Under the pieces are notes generated by a model. That model ran no database searches, was not told the DNA's origin, and was given only the letters and a program-made list of their open reading frames with translations. From positions 1-8,768 of the forward strand of contig PKWQ01000091.1 in NCBI GenBank assembly GCA_003133265.1: DNA of 8,768 nt, read 5' to 3'. A program made the position numbers and the translations under genes. This document shows positions 8,000-8,768 of the stretch, piece by piece (the stretch's first letter is position 1; every line of letters starts with the position of its first letter). The stretch comes from Acetobacteraceae bacterium. GTDB taxonomy: Bacteria; Pseudomonadota; Alphaproteobacteria; Acetobacterales; Acetobacteraceae.

Positions 8000-8631
8000 C
8001 CGTAGGTCCGTAACAGATCCTCGACCTGCGTCTCGGTGAGCAGCCGGGGCGCGGCGCCGCGCAGCAGCAGGAACAGCTTCGCCGCCTCTTCCAGTTCCTC
8101 GGCGGCATAGACCGCGTCGGTCAATGTCCTGCCCGAGACCACCGGGCCGTGATTGGCCAGCAGCACCGCGCGGGCGTCGCGCGCCGCCGCGTGGATCGCC
8201 GGCTCCATTGCCGGATCGCCCGGCCGGTAATAGGGCACGATCGGCATCCGTCGCCCGACGCGCATGACGAAATAGGGCGTCAGCGGCGGGATCGGGTTGT
8301 CCGGGTTCACCTCCGGCAGGCAGGCGACGGCGGTCGCCATGGTGGAATGCAGATGCACCACCGCCCCGGCATCCGCGCGCGCGGTGTAGACCGCGCGGTG
8401 CATGAACACCTCCTTGGACGGCTTGTCGCCGCCGATATGGACGAACGCGGCATCGAGGCGCGAGATGCGGGCCGGATCAAGCCGGCCGAGCGAGGAGTTG
8501 GTCGGCGTGATCAGATAGCCGCCATCGTCCAGCCGGGTGCTGATATTGCCGGCGCTGCCCACGGAGAAGCCGCGCGCGAACAGGCTGGCGGCATGCTCGG
8601 CGAGCAGGCTACGGGTCTCGTCCTCGGTCAT
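7996..8631 (-). CDS. otnC: 3-oxo-tetronate 4-phosphate decarboxylase (class II aldolase/adducin family)
   Basis: A protein of 211 residues, close to the usual length for OtnC/YgbL. It removes CO2 from 3-oxo-tetronate 4-phosphate, giving dihydroxyacetone phosphate. Visible family features are FSVGSAGNIS (22-31), TPTNSSLG (42-49), GDKPSKE with the likely catalytic Glu74, the metal-binding HLHST with His93 and His95, PYYRPGD (133-139) and LLANHGPVV with His161. The upstream gene encodes the C-terminus of OtnK, the kinase supplying its substrate, which supports OtnC over other class II aldolases such as fuculose- or ribulose-phosphate enzymes. Start: ATG at 8629-8631 has GGAG (8638-8641) 6 bases away. 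An ATG at 8641-8643 overlaps the otnK stop by one base (TGATG) and would add four residues. The gene ends with TAA overlapping the convergent kinase gene by 4 bases. Confidence 0.88.
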
Positions 8632-8637
8632 GGGTGG

Positions 8638-8641
8638 CTCC
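8638..8641 (-). promoter_or_regulatory. Ribosome binding site for otnC
   Basis: GGAG on the minus strand, 6 bases before the ATG at 8631. It decides in favour of that start over the ATG at 8643, which has no comparable site and would depend on coupling to the otnK stop. Confidence 0.5.
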
Positions 8642-8642
8642 A

Positions 8643-8768
8643 TCAATCCAGCAACTGGAACGATTTCAGGAAGAAGTCCGGCGCGCCGAAATTGCCGGAT
8701 TTCAGCGCCAGCAGCAGCGGCGGCGTGCCACCTTCGGCGAACGTCCACGGCACGCCCGGATCGATCTC
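8643..8768 (-). CDS. otnK: 3-oxo-tetronate kinase (four-carbon acid sugar kinase family), C-terminal 41 residues
   Basis: Only the 3' end is inside the window; the gene continues beyond 8768. The 41 visible residues read EIDPGVPWTF near the start, then ALKSGNFG followed by DFFLKS and a TGA at 8643-8645. The ALKSGNFG segment, with a following Asp-Phe-Phe, is a hallmark of the nucleotide-binding C-terminal domain of the four-carbon acid sugar kinases (DUF1537, OtnK/DtnK). These use ATP to phosphorylate 3-oxo-tetronate (OtnK) or D-threonate/erythronate (DtnK). The directly following otnC gene makes the OtnK assignment the likelier one. The stop overlaps a possible otnC ATG by one base, consistent with an operon. 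Confidence 0.8.
   Translation of the reverse strand, partial: EIDPGVPWTFAEGGTPPLLLALKSGNFGAPDFFLKSFQLLD

Overview
The window is GC-rich bacterial DNA with genes packed tightly on both strands and a strong preference for G or C at third codon positions. The gene set (a CbpA/CbpM chaperone pair, a DUF883-like/holin-like membrane pair, a PAS-containing hybrid histidine kinase and an OtnK/OtnC tetronate module) fits an alphaproteobacterium, perhaps of the Rhodospirillales/Acetobacteraceae type. That placement is an inference from style and gene content; there is no rRNA or other marker here.

Layout. (1) Positions 1-271, minus strand: the remnant of an isochorismatase-family amidohydrolase, with an in-frame TAA and no usable start codon. 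(2) 272-649: a 378-base stretch, AT-rich at its left end, with no gene I can support. (3) 650-1354, plus strand: two small membrane-protein genes, a DUF883/ElaB-YqjD-like protein followed directly by a holin-like (YqjE-type) protein. (4) 1387-4209, minus strand: four genes in transcription order, a small cupin, an alpha/beta hydrolase, a DnaJ-type co-chaperone (cbpA) and its modulator (cbpM). Gaps are 52 and 54 bases and cbpA/cbpM overlap by ATGA, so this looks like one operon. (5) 4210-4353: a 144-base divergent promoter region with nested short repeats. (6) 4354-7999, plus strand: a ketopantoate-reductase-family dehydrogenase, then, 55 bases on, a membrane-bound hybrid histidine kinase of 841 residues. 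(7) 7996-8768, minus strand: otnC (3-oxo-tetronate 4-phosphate decarboxylase) preceded by the 3' end of otnK (3-oxo-tetronate kinase), which enters from the right edge. The kinase gene and otnC overlap tail to tail by 4 bases.

How the genes may work together. OtnK phosphorylates a 3-oxo-tetronate and OtnC decarboxylates the product to a triose phosphate, so the right edge is part of a four-carbon acid-sugar catabolic operon. CbpM is known to bind and inhibit CbpA, so the overlapping pair is a self-contained chaperone module. The cupin resembles the manganese-dependent cupin hydroxynitrile lyases of acidobacteria residue by residue around the metal site, but its real substrate is unknown. Why it and a serine hydrolase are placed ahead of a DnaJ-type chaperone is the most curious aspect of the window. 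I see no CRISPR array, insertion sequence, tRNA, rRNA or phage element, and no convincing new multi-gene system; most of the window is ordinary chromosomal sequence.
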